Shown one piece after another: positions 9,568 to 18,029 of a stretch of DNA of 64,000 nt. The notes under the pieces were generated by a model, which did no database searches, was not told where the DNA came from, and saw only the letters and a program-made list of their open reading frames with translations. Within the stretch, counting starts at the first letter, position 1; each line of letters starts with the position of its first letter. This DNA is from Paludibacteraceae bacterium (GTDB lineage Bacteria; Bacteroidota; Bacteroidia; Bacteroidales; Paludibacteraceae), in assembly GCA_017471285.1 (NCBI GenBank), contig JAFUUZ010000054.1, forward strand, positions 62,001 through 126,000. Reading direction: 5' to 3'. The position numbers and the translations under genes are program-made.

Positions 9568-10686
9568 TTATTCGTATATAGTCACACCTTCAACCACGCG
9601 GTGGATGTTTCCGCTAACCGACGGCGCATCGGGATTCAGGCCGTGCGCTTTCGAAGCATAGAAGCCCAATAATTGTCCGACAAGAACGTACGGTATGATG
9701 CCGTAGAAATCCGTCTCCGCCTTGCAGTACGGCATTTTAACCACCAGGTCTGCATGCACTTCCTCCATCTCCGAATCCCGTCCGGAGATAACGATAACCT
9801 GCGCCACGGGTTTGTTGTTGCTGTCCACCTGGCGTACCAAGTCACGCTCATAGCGCATGATATTCTCTTCGTCCGTCATCAGGTACACCACGATAGATTT
9901 GTCGTTCACCACAGCTTTCGGACCGTGGCGGAACCCGAGGAAACTATCAAACTTGCACACCACGGCGCCGTCAGTCAGTTCCTGCAGTTTCAGATGACAT
10001 TCTTCCGCAATACCTTTCAGCGCACCGGAACCCAAGAATACGCCGCGTTCAAAAGGACGTTCTCCGATGGCTTTCAGTTCGGGCTCGTATTGCTCGATTA
10101 CCACCTCTGCATTTTTTACAGCCTTCTCGATTTTCTCCACGTCCTTCTCCAATGTATCTATGTGACCCAGCATCAGGCAGGTCAGCAACATAGTGGAGAA
10201 ACTACTTGTCATTGCCAGACTCTTGTCGTCCGTTTCTTCCGGCAGTAACAGCAGAAGGATGTTCTCTTTGTCTTGGGCTTGCAAAGCCAGTTTGCCGTTC
10301 TTGTTGCAAGTGATGTAGATATGCGCCACATTCTTGCACAGCTTGTTAGCAATGTTTACCGCCCCCACACTCTCGGGACTGTTACCGGACCGGGCAAAGC
10401 TGATCAGCAGTAACGGCCGCTCGGCATCCAGCAGATACTCCGCATGAGTGATCAGATCCGTAGTGGGAACAGCGCGCACATTACGCCACATCCCACGCAT
10501 CACCGGCTCTATTGCGTCTCCGATGAAAGCCGATGTGCCGGCTCCCGTCAGCACGATATCCGTGTCGTGGGTTAAATACTTGTGCATGAACGCACTTACC
10601 TCATCCTTTACCGCCATCAACGCTGCCAACTCCTTGCGCCACATTTCCGGCTGTTGGTGAATCTCATTAAACGTGTAATTTGCCAT
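9568..10686 (-). CDS. agaS: SIS-domain sugar isomerase/deaminase, AgaS-like
   Basis: 372 aa with two SIS (sugar isomerase) domains. The first has the phosphosugar loop LTGAGTSAFIGDA (about 46-58) and SFARSGNSPESVG (about 95-107). The second has FLGSGALKGIAEE and GFRHGPKAVV. This is the AgaS/GlmS-C-like layout without the glutaminase domain. In proteobacterial aga clusters AgaS is the galactosamine-6-phosphate deaminase/isomerase giving tagatose-6-phosphate; that role is inferred here from homology and from the adjacent GatZ-like gene. It is the first gene of the minus-strand operon, and a -7 box lies 42 bp upstream. An aldose-ketose isomerase with another phosphosugar is the main alternative. 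Confidence 0.85.
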   Translation of the reverse strand: MANYTFNEIHQQPEMWRKELAALMAVKDEVSAFMHKYLTHDTDIVLTGAGTSAFIGDAIEPVMRGMWRNVRAVPTTDLITHAEYLLDAERPLLLISFARSGNSPESVGAVNIANKLCKNVAHIYITCNKNGKLALQAQDKENILLLLLPEETDDKSLAMTSSFSTMLLTCLMLGHIDTLEKDVEKIEKAVKNAEVVIEQYEPELKAIGERPFERGVFLGSGALKGIAEECHLKLQELTDGAVVCKFDSFLGFRHGPKAVVNDKSIVVYLMTDEENIMRYERDLVRQVDSNNKPVAQVIVISGRDSEMEEVHADLVVKMPYCKAETDFYGIIPYVLVGQLLGFYASKAHGLNPDAPSVSGNIHRVVEGVTIYE

Positions 10687-10727
10687 ATTTGAAGAATTTT
10701 AAATGTTGTTTTCAACCATTAGCGGCG

Positions 10728-10735
10728 CAAAATTA
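10728..10735 (-). promoter_or_regulatory. Candidate -7 box (TAATTTTG) for the agaS-led operon
   Basis: On the minus strand TAATTTTG fits the Bacteroidetes TAnnTTTG -7 consensus. Twenty bases further upstream is GTGCG rather than a clean TTTG, so the -33 element is degenerate and this promoter may need an activator. Two bases downstream of the box comes a G+C-rich stretch (CGCCGCTAATGG). Confidence 0.45.
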
Positions 10736-10902
10736 CAACATTTATTTTGAATAATCGCACATGCGTATTATGCTTTATAGCATATTTTCGAAACATACAA
10801 TACATAATGTGTTGAAAAATAATATATTGCATATTTCGTTTTGGTCGTATTTTACATTTCAAAACATTTCGAAAACCATTCGATTCAATTTCGAAAAGAA
10901 AA

Positions 10903-10934
10903 AAAGAATGGCATTCGCGTGAATGCCATTCTTT
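10903..10934 (-). terminator. Rho-independent terminator of metG
   Basis: A perfect 14-bp inverted repeat (AAAGAATGGCATTC and its complement) around loop GCGT starts 19 bp past the metG stop. On the minus strand it runs into a T-rich tail. The rest of the 266-bp spacer up to agaS is A+T-rich and shows no gene. Confidence 0.9.
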
Positions 10935-10952
10935 AGGAAAAGTACGGGCCGA

Positions 10953-13028
10953 TTATCCTACAGCAGCTCCCGGATGAGCCGGAGAGGAAGGGGTGACTAC
11001 GATAAGACGTCCGTCTGCATCTACCGCCGAAAGAATCATTCCCTGGCTTTCTATACCCATCATTTTACGCGGAGGGAAATTAGCGATGAACAATACCTGT
11101 TTCCCTATCAGAACAGAAGGATCGGGATAGGATTGCGCAATACCGGAAAGGATAGTGCGTCCTCCCATACCGTCATCGAGTTTGAACTGCAGCAAACGAT
11201 CTGATTTTTTAACATTGGTACATTCAAGAACGGTAGCTACCCGGATGTCCATTTTGTCGAAGTCATCGATGGTTGTTGGTTCCTTGACCGGTTCCGGCCG
11301 CCAGTTTTTGAGCGCTTCCGCTTTGGCTGCCGCTTCGTTCTCCGTTTTGATCCGTTCGAGACGGTCCAGCTGGTGCTTGATAGCGGAGTCCTCGATTTTC
11401 TCAAACAGCAGCGATACTTCGCCTAACTGCTGTCCCTCCGGCAGAATATCCATACGTCCCAATTCGCTCCATCCGATAGTGGCATCAAGTTGCAGCATGT
11501 TCTTCAGTTTCTCGGACGAGAACGGCAGGAACGGTTCAAAAGCAATAGCGAGGTTTGCCGCAATCTGCAGAGCGATATGAAGGACCGTAGATGTGCGGTT
11601 CATATCGGTTTTAGCCAGTTTCCAAGGCTCGGTGTCTGCCAGATACTTGTTTCCGATCCGGGCAAGGTTCATTGCTTCCTTCTGCGCATCGCGGAACCGG
11701 AAGGCATCGAGCAAGCTCTCTATTTGTGATTTGTAACTGGTGATTTGTGCGATGACCTCTTTGTCATAATCGGTCATTTCCCCGCATGCGGGCACGCGTC
11801 CTTCAAAATATTTTCCCGTGAGCACGAGCGCGCGATTGATGAAATTGCCGTATATAGCGACGAGTTCGTTGTTATTGCGCGCCTGGAAATCCGCCCAGGT
11901 GAAGTCATTGTCCTTGGTCTCCGGTGCGTTGGCTGTCAGCACATAACGCAATACATCCTGTTTGCCTGGAAAATCATCCAGATATTCATTAAGCCATACC
12001 GCCCAGTTGCGAGATGTGGAAATCTTGTCTCCCTCCAGGTTGAGGAACTCGTTGGACGGCACGTTGTCCGGGAGGTTGTACCCCTGCGCTTTCAGCATGG
12101 CAGGGAAGACGATACAATGGAAAACGATATTGTCTTTCCCGATGAAATGAATCATCCGTGTGTCCTTGTCTTTCCACCATTTCTGCCAGTCGCCGTATTT
12201 CCCGGGCTGTTGCCGGCATAATTCGATGGTGTTGGATATATACCCGATAGGCGCATCGAACCATACGTAGAGCACTTTGCCCTCTGCTCCTTCCACGGGA
12301 ACCGGTATACCCCAGTCAAGGTCGCGTGTAACGGCACGCGGTTTGAGGCCTCCGTCCAGCCATGACTTGCATTGGCCGTAAACATTCGGACGCCATTCTT
12401 TATGGTTGTTGAGGATCCAATCTTCGAGCCATGCCTGATATTGATCGAGCGGCAAGTACCAGTGTTTGGTGGCTTTTTTCGCCAACGGGTTACCGGTCTC
12501 GGCGTTATAAGGGTTGATCAGTTCATCGGGAGAGAGTGTCGCGCCGCATTTCTCACATTGGTCTCCGTACGCACCGAGCGAGTGACACCGCGGACATTCA
12601 CCCCGGATATTACGGTCTGTGAGGAAATGCCCCGTTTCCGGATCATAAAATTGTTCCGAAGTCTCTTCTACAAACTGGCCGTCCTCATACATCTTGCGGA
12701 AATAATCGGCGGCAAACTGATGATGAGTGGGGGAAGTAGTGCGCGAATAGATATCGAACGACACACCGAATTCAGCGAAAGAACGCTTGATCAGTTCGTG
12801 GTAGCGGTCAACGACCTGTTGGGTAGTGATGCCCTCTTTCCGTGCGCGGATGGTTACGGGCACACCGTGTTCGTCACTGCCACAAACGAACATTACTTCT
12901 TTGCCCTTCAGACGTAGGTAGCGGGCATAAATATCCGCAGGAATATACACTCCGGCGAGGTGCCCGATATGCACTGGACCGTTCGCATACGGGAGTGCAG
13001 CAGTAATTAAAGTGCGATTAAATGCCAT
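10953..13028 (-). CDS. metG: Methionyl-tRNA synthetase
   Basis: 691 aa. Charges tRNA-Met in the cytoplasm. The ATP-binding HIGH motif is at residues 20-23, a four-Cys zinc knuckle at 145/148/158/161, and the KMSKS loop appears as DKISTSR (334-340). An anticodon-binding alpha-helical region and a C-terminal EMAP/tRNA-binding OB domain (KMDIRVATV onward, last ~105 residues) complete the long MetG form. The frame is open further upstream to 13157, but the ATG at 13026-13028 ([14 protein letters not shown]) is the family start; the extra 43 codons overlap the promoter region of the divergent gene and are not conserved in character. Confidence 0.97.
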   Translation of the reverse strand: MAFNRTLITAALPYANGPVHIGHLAGVYIPADIYARYLRLKGKEVMFVCGSDEHGVPVTIRARKEGITTQQVVDRYHELIKRSFAEFGVSFDIYSRTTSPTHHQFAADYFRKMYEDGQFVEETSEQFYDPETGHFLTDRNIRGECPRCHSLGAYGDQCEKCGATLSPDELINPYNAETGNPLAKKATKHWYLPLDQYQAWLEDWILNNHKEWRPNVYGQCKSWLDGGLKPRAVTRDLDWGIPVPVEGAEGKVLYVWFDAPIGYISNTIELCRQQPGKYGDWQKWWKDKDTRMIHFIGKDNIVFHCIVFPAMLKAQGYNLPDNVPSNEFLNLEGDKISTSRNWAVWLNEYLDDFPGKQDVLRYVLTANAPETKDNDFTWADFQARNNNELVAIYGNFINRALVLTGKYFEGRVPACGEMTDYDKEVIAQITSYKSQIESLLDAFRFRDAQKEAMNLARIGNKYLADTEPWKLAKTDMNRTSTVLHIALQIAANLAIAFEPFLPFSSEKLKNMLQLDATIGWSELGRMDILPEGQQLGEVSLLFEKIEDSAIKHQLDRLERIKTENEAAAKAEALKNWRPEPVKEPTTIDDFDKMDIRVATVLECTNVKKSDRLLQFKLDDGMGGRTILSGIAQSYPDPSVLIGKQVLFIANFPPRKMMGIESQGMILSAVDADGRLIVVTPSSPAHPGAAVG

Positions 13029-13073
13029 ATTTTGTGTAAAATTTGTACTAAATGTAAAAAAAACGATAAAAAT

Positions 13074-13105
13074 TTTGCGTATATCAAAAAAAAACTGTAC
13101 TTTTG
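13074..13105 (+). promoter_or_regulatory. Promoter of the barrel gene at 13173 (TTTG-N20-TACTTTTG)
   Basis: TTTG at 13074-13077 and TACTTTTG at 13098-13105 are separated by exactly 20 bases, matching the Bacteroidetes housekeeping consensus. The -33 element continues as TTTGCGTATATC, a form repeated at other promoters in this window. Confidence 0.75.
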
Positions 13106-13172
13106 CAACCGCAAAAGATCGTAGGATATCTTTATACGATTCCAAAATCGGGTGCAAAGATACTACAAAAAA

Positions 13173-14213
13173 ATGAAAAATACAAATAATTTGGTGAAAA
13201 AGTTAGTGAAAAAGCATCCATCATATTGGGTTTTACTATTCGCATTGGTGCTTTGCATCCCGGTGAGCGCGAAGGTAAACAACTATGTCGGCGCTTACGG
13301 GGAGTTGGGGGAATGGACGTTCCTGCCATCCGAAAGCATGTTCGGTCCCAGTTTCGGCGTAGCCGGCGGAGCGGGTTTCCTGTATGAGCTGCAGGCAGGT
13401 TCCACCTATGGCCAGACTCGCTTTTTGTTTGACGTGGGTGTCGGCCTCCAGGGAGGAATGACGGCTTTCCTTCAGGGAAGCGATATGCTGGTGGAGTTGA
13501 AAGAACAGACGGATCTGGACGAAGACAAATTCGATTATGTGTACGAAGTGCAGAACCGTCATGACACATATAATGATCTGGCGCTCCGCGTGCCTCTTAT
13601 GATAGGTGTGCAGCATCGTAAATTCTACATGCTCGCCGGTGTCAAGATCGGGTATCATGCGCTGACAAAAGCCCATACAACAGCCACTGTCAATACTTTT
13701 GGCCGCTATATTAGTGCGGACGGTGTCCGGATTTTTGACGAATTCCGCAATATGCCGGATTACCAGTTCTTCTCTGATTATCCGTTAAAAGGAAGTGCGA
13801 ATGCGAAACTCAAGCTGGATTTGGATGTCAGTTTCGAAATCGGAGGCCGGATCGGCGTGGTGAATGATGCAGTGGGATACGATGTCCCGAAACGGAAGAT
13901 CGAATACCGTATGGCGGCATTTGTGGATTATGGTGTGTTGGATATCCATACGTCGGGAACGAACGAAGGATTTACCTCTCCGGCAAGCTATAATGCCCGC
14001 GAGGCTTACAACACACGGACCATGGTGGAAAATCTTCAGGTGAATGACATTATGTCCACCACGAATTTTGCCAGCAGGGTGAATGATCTTACGATAGGAC
14101 TGAAATTTACGATATTATTCCAAATGCCGGAACCCGGCCAGTGCGTGATTTGCCGCGATGCGTATCGCAGCTCAGCTGTTCGACGTCATGGCCGATTGAA
14201 GTACGAGGAATAA
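13173..14213 (+). CDS. Outer-membrane beta-barrel protein
   Basis: 346 aa. Starts at the ATG giving [14 protein letters not shown]; residues about 22-40 are the signal peptide core ending at VSA-K. The rest alternates short hydrophobic/aromatic beta strands ([65 protein letters not shown]), as in an 8-14-strand outer-membrane barrel. The same layout and several motifs (rVPLmiG, [11 protein letters not shown], [11 protein letters not shown], GLKFT) recur in the barrel protein at 39388, so they are paralogues. Function unknown. It has its own promoter and converges on cdaA, overlapping its 3' end by 42 bp; the overlapping residues ([15 protein letters not shown]) do not look barrel-like. Confidence 0.8.
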   Translation: MKNTNNLVKKLVKKHPSYWVLLFALVLCIPVSAKVNNYVGAYGELGEWTFLPSESMFGPSFGVAGGAGFLYELQAGSTYGQTRFLFDVGVGLQGGMTAFLQGSDMLVELKEQTDLDEDKFDYVYEVQNRHDTYNDLALRVPLMIGVQHRKFYMLAGVKIGYHALTKAHTTATVNTFGRYISADGVRIFDEFRNMPDYQFFSDYPLKGSANAKLKLDLDVSFEIGGRIGVVNDAVGYDVPKRKIEYRMAAFVDYGVLDIHTSGTNEGFTSPASYNAREAYNTRTMVENLQVNDIMSTTNFASRVNDLTIGLKFTILFQMPEPGQCVICRDAYRSSAVRRHGRLKYEE

Positions 14214-14951
14214 TTCATCTTCTTTCACTTCCCTGATTTGTCCGTCTTTGGCTATAGAGATAAGGCCTGACTCTTCCGACACCACGATGCACGTGGCGTC
14301 GGATTTTTCTGCCAAACCCAGCGCTGCTCGATGGCGTAAACCATAGTGTTGCGGTATGGTCTGGTCTTTGCTGACCGGAAGGATACATGCGGCAGCGAGC
14401 ATCTTGGCGTCGCGGATAACCAGAGCCCCGTCATGAAGCGGAGTGTTTTTGAAGAAGATATTCTCTATTAGCCGCGCGGATACCTGCGCATCCAGTCTTT
14501 CTCCCGTATCAACGATTTCTTTGAGGTTTCCCGCTCCTGCAAGAACGATGAGTGCGCCTGTTTTCGTTGATGCCATATGGCGGCATGCCTGTGTGATTTC
14601 CAAAATCTGTTGACGCGCTTTCGGGTCGTCTGTAGCAATCCGGGGACGAAAAATCTTCCATGAAGAAAAACGTGAGCCTACACGGTAGAAGAACATACGT
14701 AGCTCCTCCTGGAAAATGACAATAAGCGCAATGGCTCCGACGGAAATAATGCGATCGAAGAGCGCTCCGGTCAGATCCAGTTGGAAGACAAAACTGACAA
14801 GGAACCAAACGAGGATGAACGCCAGAATACCCCAGAACAGGTTGGAAGCACCGGTGCGGCGGAGAAGCCGGTAGGTGTAATATAAGATTCCTGCTACCAA
14901 TAGGATGTCAATGAGATCTTTCCATCCAAAAGAAAAAGCTAAGAGTTGCAT
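14172..14951 (-). CDS. cdaA: Diadenylate cyclase (c-di-AMP synthase), CdaA type
   Basis: 259 aa. Converts two ATP to cyclic di-AMP at the inner membrane. Three N-terminal membrane segments lie at about 12-30, 38-58 and 65-82, followed by a linker helix (QEELRMFFYRVG) and the DAC catalytic domain with the conserved DGA motif (PLHDGALVI, 174-176) and RHR motif (GLRHRAALG, 206-208). Length and topology match CdaA/DacA. The start overlaps the 3' end of folP by 13 bp, so the two are co-transcribed; this pairing is common in Bacteroidetes. The 3' end overlaps the convergent barrel gene. Confidence 0.95.
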   Translation of the reverse strand: MQLLAFSFGWKDLIDILLVAGILYYTYRLLRRTGASNLFWGILAFILVWFLVSFVFQLDLTGALFDRIISVGAIALIVIFQEELRMFFYRVGSRFSSWKIFRPRIATDDPKARQQILEITQACRHMASTKTGALIVLAGAGNLKEIVDTGERLDAQVSARLIENIFFKNTPLHDGALVIRDAKMLAAACILPVSKDQTIPQHYGLRHRAALGLAEKSDATCIVVSEESGLISIAKDGQIREVKEDELFLVLQSAMTSNS

Positions 14952-15658
14952 AGTTCGTATAATTTAATGGTTTGCGCGGTCTCGCGCACGTCATGCGTCC
15001 GGATGATGGTGGCGCCGTGTCCGAGGGCGTACATCTGCAGCGCCTGCGTGGCGGAGAGACATGTTTCCGGTGTTAGTCCAAGCGGACGCCAGACCATGGA
15101 TTTGCGGCTTACGCCTACCAGTATCGGGAGGTTATAGGCTCGCAATTGGTCCATGTTACGCATACATTCATAATCGGCTTCGGTACTTCCTGTAAATCCG
15201 AATCCGGGGTCCAGTATCCACTGTATATCCCGGGCATTGTCTAGGATATTCAGCTTGCTATAGTCTCCCCGGAAGGTAAAGACATACGGTACGTTATGAA
15301 GCCGGACCAGATCATACATGGTCTCATTTCCCCCGGAGATGTCATTTATGATCATTGGTCCGAATGCCTCGAGTGCCCGACGGGCTATCTCCGGCCGAAA
15401 GGTATCAAGCGACAACTGCGCCTGCGGAACCGTCTCTCTCAATGCTTCGATTGCCGGCGCGACCCGTTTCCATTCCTCTTCTTCCGAAGCAGGTGTGCTT
15501 CCCGGTCTGGTGGAGCATCCTCCTATATCGAGAATGTCCGCACCGTCAGCCAGCGCGGCACGCGCCCATGCTACTATTTGGGGCGTGTCTCCCAACCGTG
15601 ACGAAGCATAAAAACTGTCAGGCGTCACGTTGCCGATTGCCATAATTTGCACTTTCAC
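14939..15658 (-). CDS. folP: Dihydropteroate synthase
   Basis: 239 aa, on the short side for the family (about 270-280). Joins p-aminobenzoate to the pterin pyrophosphate in folate synthesis; the target of sulfonamides. Motifs in order: NVTPDSFY (10-17), DILDIGGCSTRPG (about 41-53), LSLDTFRPEIA, INDISGGN, DPGFGF, GVSRKSM and IIRTHDVRETAQ. The pterin-site Asp, Asn and Lys/Arg residues are present. The first strand motif reads MAIGNVTPDSF instead of MGILNVTPDSF. It is first in a two-gene operon with cdaA. Confidence 0.95.
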   Translation of the reverse strand: MKVQIMAIGNVTPDSFYASSRLGDTPQIVAWARAALADGADILDIGGCSTRPGSTPASEEEEWKRVAPAIEALRETVPQAQLSLDTFRPEIARRALEAFGPMIINDISGGNETMYDLVRLHNVPYVFTFRGDYSKLNILDNARDIQWILDPGFGFTGSTEADYECMRNMDQLRAYNLPILVGVSRKSMVWRPLGLTPETCLSATQALQMYALGHGATIIRTHDVRETAQTIKLYELCNS

Positions 15659-15662
15659 GCTG

Positions 15663-15694
15663 CAAAATTAGTAAAAAAGTTGCAAATATGCAAA
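15663..15694 (-). promoter_or_regulatory. Promoter of folP-cdaA
   Basis: On the minus strand TTTG (15691-15694) and TAATTTTG (15663-15670) are 20 bases apart. The -33 element reads TTTGCATATTTG. The -7 box lies only a few bases before the folP ATG, so the transcript would be nearly leaderless. Confidence 0.6.
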
Positions 15695-15709
15695 AAAAAT
15701 AACCAAAAA

Positions 15710-15741
15710 TTTGCGTATGTGCGAAAAAAGCAGTACATTTG
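15710..15741 (+). promoter_or_regulatory. Promoter of gldJ-gcvH
   Basis: TTTG (15710-15713), then 20 bases, then TACATTTG (15734-15741). The extended -33 is TTTGCGTATGTG. It is back to back with the folP promoter; the two -33 boxes are 15 bp apart. Confidence 0.75.
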
Positions 15742-15819
15742 CAGGCTGATTTATGTATGCGCGTACTGGATGCGTGCGTGTAGAAGTGCAAAGTTTAAAG
15801 AAAAACTAATATAAAAAGT

Positions 15820-17409
15820 ATGAAAAAGTATCTTTTAATCGTCTTGGTGGCTATGGTTGCGGTAGCATGCAACCAGCGTGAGTTGAACACACGTATCAGT
15901 AACACCACCGGTTGGAATTATTTCGACGAGCGTACCACGAATTTTGAAGCCAACGAGGGTGTTGGTAATGTCAATCCGGTAGGTATGGTGCCTATCCAGG
16001 GTGGTTCGTTTACGGTAGGGGAGAAGGATGAGTTCCTGACAGCTCCGCGTAACAACGAGACCCGTACGCTGACTGTCAGTTCGTTCTACATGGACAAGTA
16101 CGAGGTGACGAACTTGAACTGGAACGAGTACCTCCATTGGTTGGAGTACGTCTTCGGTGCGGTTGCTCCGGAACTGGTGGACCAAGCTCGTCCTGACCAT
16201 AAGGTATGGCGTGAGGATCTGGCTTACAACGATCCCTATGAGAACAATTATTTCGAGCACCCGGCTTTCTCGTTCTATCCTATCGTAGGTGTGACATGGG
16301 AGCAGGCTATGGCTTATTGCCAATGGCGTACCGACCGTGTGAACGAGATGGCGTTGATCAATGCGGGCGCTATCGTTGTTCCTCCGTTTGCTGACCTCCA
16401 GCCTACAGACGATGAGGCTTATAAGGATGAGTGGGAGCAGGAGACGGGCTACGAGATGTATGCATACGAGGAGGTAAGTCCGGAGGATCCGGAGCAGACC
16501 GTAACCATGTACCGTCCGAGCTACGAGTGGATCCGCGATAAGTTTGTATTCAATACGGAGAAATACTTGATGGACGAGACTTATCTTCCGGATTACGGCC
16601 GTCGTCCGAAATATGACAGTTACGGCAATGAGCGCAAAGTGAATATTGCCGATGGTATTTTCGTGACGGGTTATCGTTTGCCGACGGAGGCGGAGTGGGA
16701 GTTTGCCGCTTACGCTCCTGTTGCAGGCGAAGACGGTTTGACTATCGAGGGTAAGGTTTATCCGTGGAGCGGTTATCACCCCCGTGATATGTCGAAGAAG
16801 AACCTGGGCCAGATGCAAGCTAACTTCGTTCGCGGTCGTGGCGATATGATGGGTGTCAGCGGTGCGTTGAATGACCGTCGTGTCATCACCAACCCGGTTG
16901 ATGAATTTGCGCCGAATGATTTCGGTCTGTATAATATGGCCGGCAATGTGAACGAGTGGGTAATGGATGTCTATCGCGAGACGACCTATCAGGAGACCAG
17001 CGAGTATAACTCTTATCGTGGTAATATCTACAGCCATGCCGTGCTGGATGACAACGGTAAGTATGAGATTGATTCTGTCGGCTGCGTGAAGATCACCTGG
17101 GGTAAAGAGGATGATAAGCGCGACGTGCTGGATGGCGATTTCGCCAGCTTGTTTGAGACCGATTATCCTCTGGATACAGTGGGTGTTGCTAACCTTCAGG
17201 AGGTTAAAACCGACCCGACCGATATCCTGGCTCCGCGTATTACCAAGAAAAGCCGCGTTTACAAAGGTGGTTCGTGGGCAGATCGTATCTATTGGCTGAA
17301 CCCGAGTACGCGTCGTTACCTTGACCAGGACAAGGCTTCGTCAAAAATCGGTTTCCGCTGCGCAATGAGTACGCTGGGTGACCAAATCCCCGGAGTACCG
17401 GTGAAATAA
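15820..17409 (+). CDS. gldJ: GldJ lipoprotein (SUMF1/FGE-like fold) of the type IX secretion / gliding machinery
   Basis: 529 aa. Signal peptide with lipobox VAVAC, Cys17 lipidated, so a periplasm-facing outer-membrane lipoprotein. After a TTGWNYFDERTTNFE stretch, typical of GldJ, comes a formylglycine-generating-enzyme-like domain (VGMVPIQGGSFTVGE, SSFYMDKYEVTN, YPIVGVTWEQAMAYCQWR, GYRLPTEAEWEFAA, NMAGNVNEWVMD, GGSWADR, GFRCAM). In Flavobacterium GldJ stabilises GldK, a ring component of the T9SS; GldK itself starts differently. I see no paired catalytic cysteines of true FGE, so sulfatase maturation is unlikely. It fits the many predicted T9SS cargo proteins nearby. gcvH follows 26 bp later. 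Confidence 0.88.
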   Translation: MKKYLLIVLVAMVAVACNQRELNTRISNTTGWNYFDERTTNFEANEGVGNVNPVGMVPIQGGSFTVGEKDEFLTAPRNNETRTLTVSSFYMDKYEVTNLNWNEYLHWLEYVFGAVAPELVDQARPDHKVWREDLAYNDPYENNYFEHPAFSFYPIVGVTWEQAMAYCQWRTDRVNEMALINAGAIVVPPFADLQPTDDEAYKDEWEQETGYEMYAYEEVSPEDPEQTVTMYRPSYEWIRDKFVFNTEKYLMDETYLPDYGRRPKYDSYGNERKVNIADGIFVTGYRLPTEAEWEFAAYAPVAGEDGLTIEGKVYPWSGYHPRDMSKKNLGQMQANFVRGRGDMMGVSGALNDRRVITNPVDEFAPNDFGLYNMAGNVNEWVMDVYRETTYQETSEYNSYRGNIYSHAVLDDNGKYEIDSVGCVKITWGKEDDKRDVLDGDFASLFETDYPLDTVGVANLQEVKTDPTDILAPRITKKSRVYKGGSWADRIYWLNPSTRRYLDQDKASSKIGFRCAMSTLGDQIPGVPVK

Positions 17410-17435
17410 AGTGTAAAATTTAAAGTTTTTTAGAT

Positions 17436-17810
17436 ATGAATTTTCCTGAAAATATCAAGTATACAAGCGAGCATGAATGGATTCGCGTAGAGGGCGATGA
17501 GGCATATGTGGGTATTACCGACTATGCTCAGTCTGAATTAGGCGAGATCGTGTTTGTTGATGTTCCTACTATGGGCGAGACGGTTGGTCAGGGAGAGGTC
17601 TTCGGTTCTATCGAGGCTGTCAAGACCGTGAGTGACCTGAATATGCCTGTGACGGGTGAGGTGCTTGAGATTAATGAAGAACTGGATGCAGCTCCGGAAT
17701 TGGTCAACAACGATCCCTATGGTAAAGGCTGGATTATCAAAATCAGCGTCAAGGATGCATCGGAACTGAATAACCTGATGGACGCTGCAGCTTACAAAGC
17801 TTCTATCTAA
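17436..17810 (+). CDS. gcvH: Glycine cleavage system H protein
   Basis: 124 aa, standard length. Carries the lipoyl-lysine arm that shuttles the aminomethyl group between the P, T and L proteins. The lipoylation site is Lys63 in [10 protein letters not shown], followed by the hallmark [10 protein letters not shown] and NDPYGKGWI segments. No other gcv gene is in the window; it appears to be co-transcribed with gldJ, a pairing that seems positional rather than functional. Confidence 0.97.
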   Translation: MNFPENIKYTSEHEWIRVEGDEAYVGITDYAQSELGEIVFVDVPTMGETVGQGEVFGSIEAVKTVSDLNMPVTGEVLEINEELDAAPELVNNDPYGKGWIIKISVKDASELNNLMDAAAYKASI

Positions 17811-17838
17811 CGCGCACGCGTAATATATAAGGTGTAAA

Positions 17839-17873
17839 TAAGAGGAGCGACCCGATATGGGCCGCTCTTCTTG
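17839..17873 (+). terminator. Probable terminator after gcvH
   Basis: Stem AAGAGGAGCG / CGCTCTTCTT (one G-U pair) with an inner CCC/GGG pairing around GATAT. The T tail is short, so termination strength is uncertain. Confidence 0.6.
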
Positions 17874-17926
17874 TGTAAACTACATTTGGCAAAATGCGCT
17901 TTTTTTTTATTTTTATCTGTAAAATT

Positions 17927-17958
17927 GTTGCGAATATAAATTATTTTGTGTAATTTTG
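17927..17958 (+). promoter_or_regulatory. Promoter of the first giant protein gene
   Basis: GTTG (17927-17930), 20 bases, TAATTTTG (17951-17958). The extended -33 reads GTTGCGAATATA. A leader of about 65 A+T-rich bases precedes the ATG at 18030. Confidence 0.65.
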
Positions 17959-18029
17959 CGCACTATTTTGTATTTTTAGGGACATTAGATTATTTTGGAA
18001 TAATAAATAATAAAGAATAAATATCAGTT

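Noticed and set aside
10740..10900. A small RNA or riboswitch before agaS
   Set aside because: The stretch is A+T-rich with only short TTCGAA-type palindromes and no stable extended structure that I could recognise.
13029..13157. Longer metG start giving 43 extra residues
   Set aside because: The added residues are not like MetG and cover the divergent promoter region; [14 protein letters not shown] is the family start.
15820..17409. Sulfatase-modifying enzyme (FGE)
   Set aside because: The SUMF1 fold is present, but the lipoprotein signal and GldJ-specific segments are decisive and no paired catalytic cysteines or sulfatase genes are seen.
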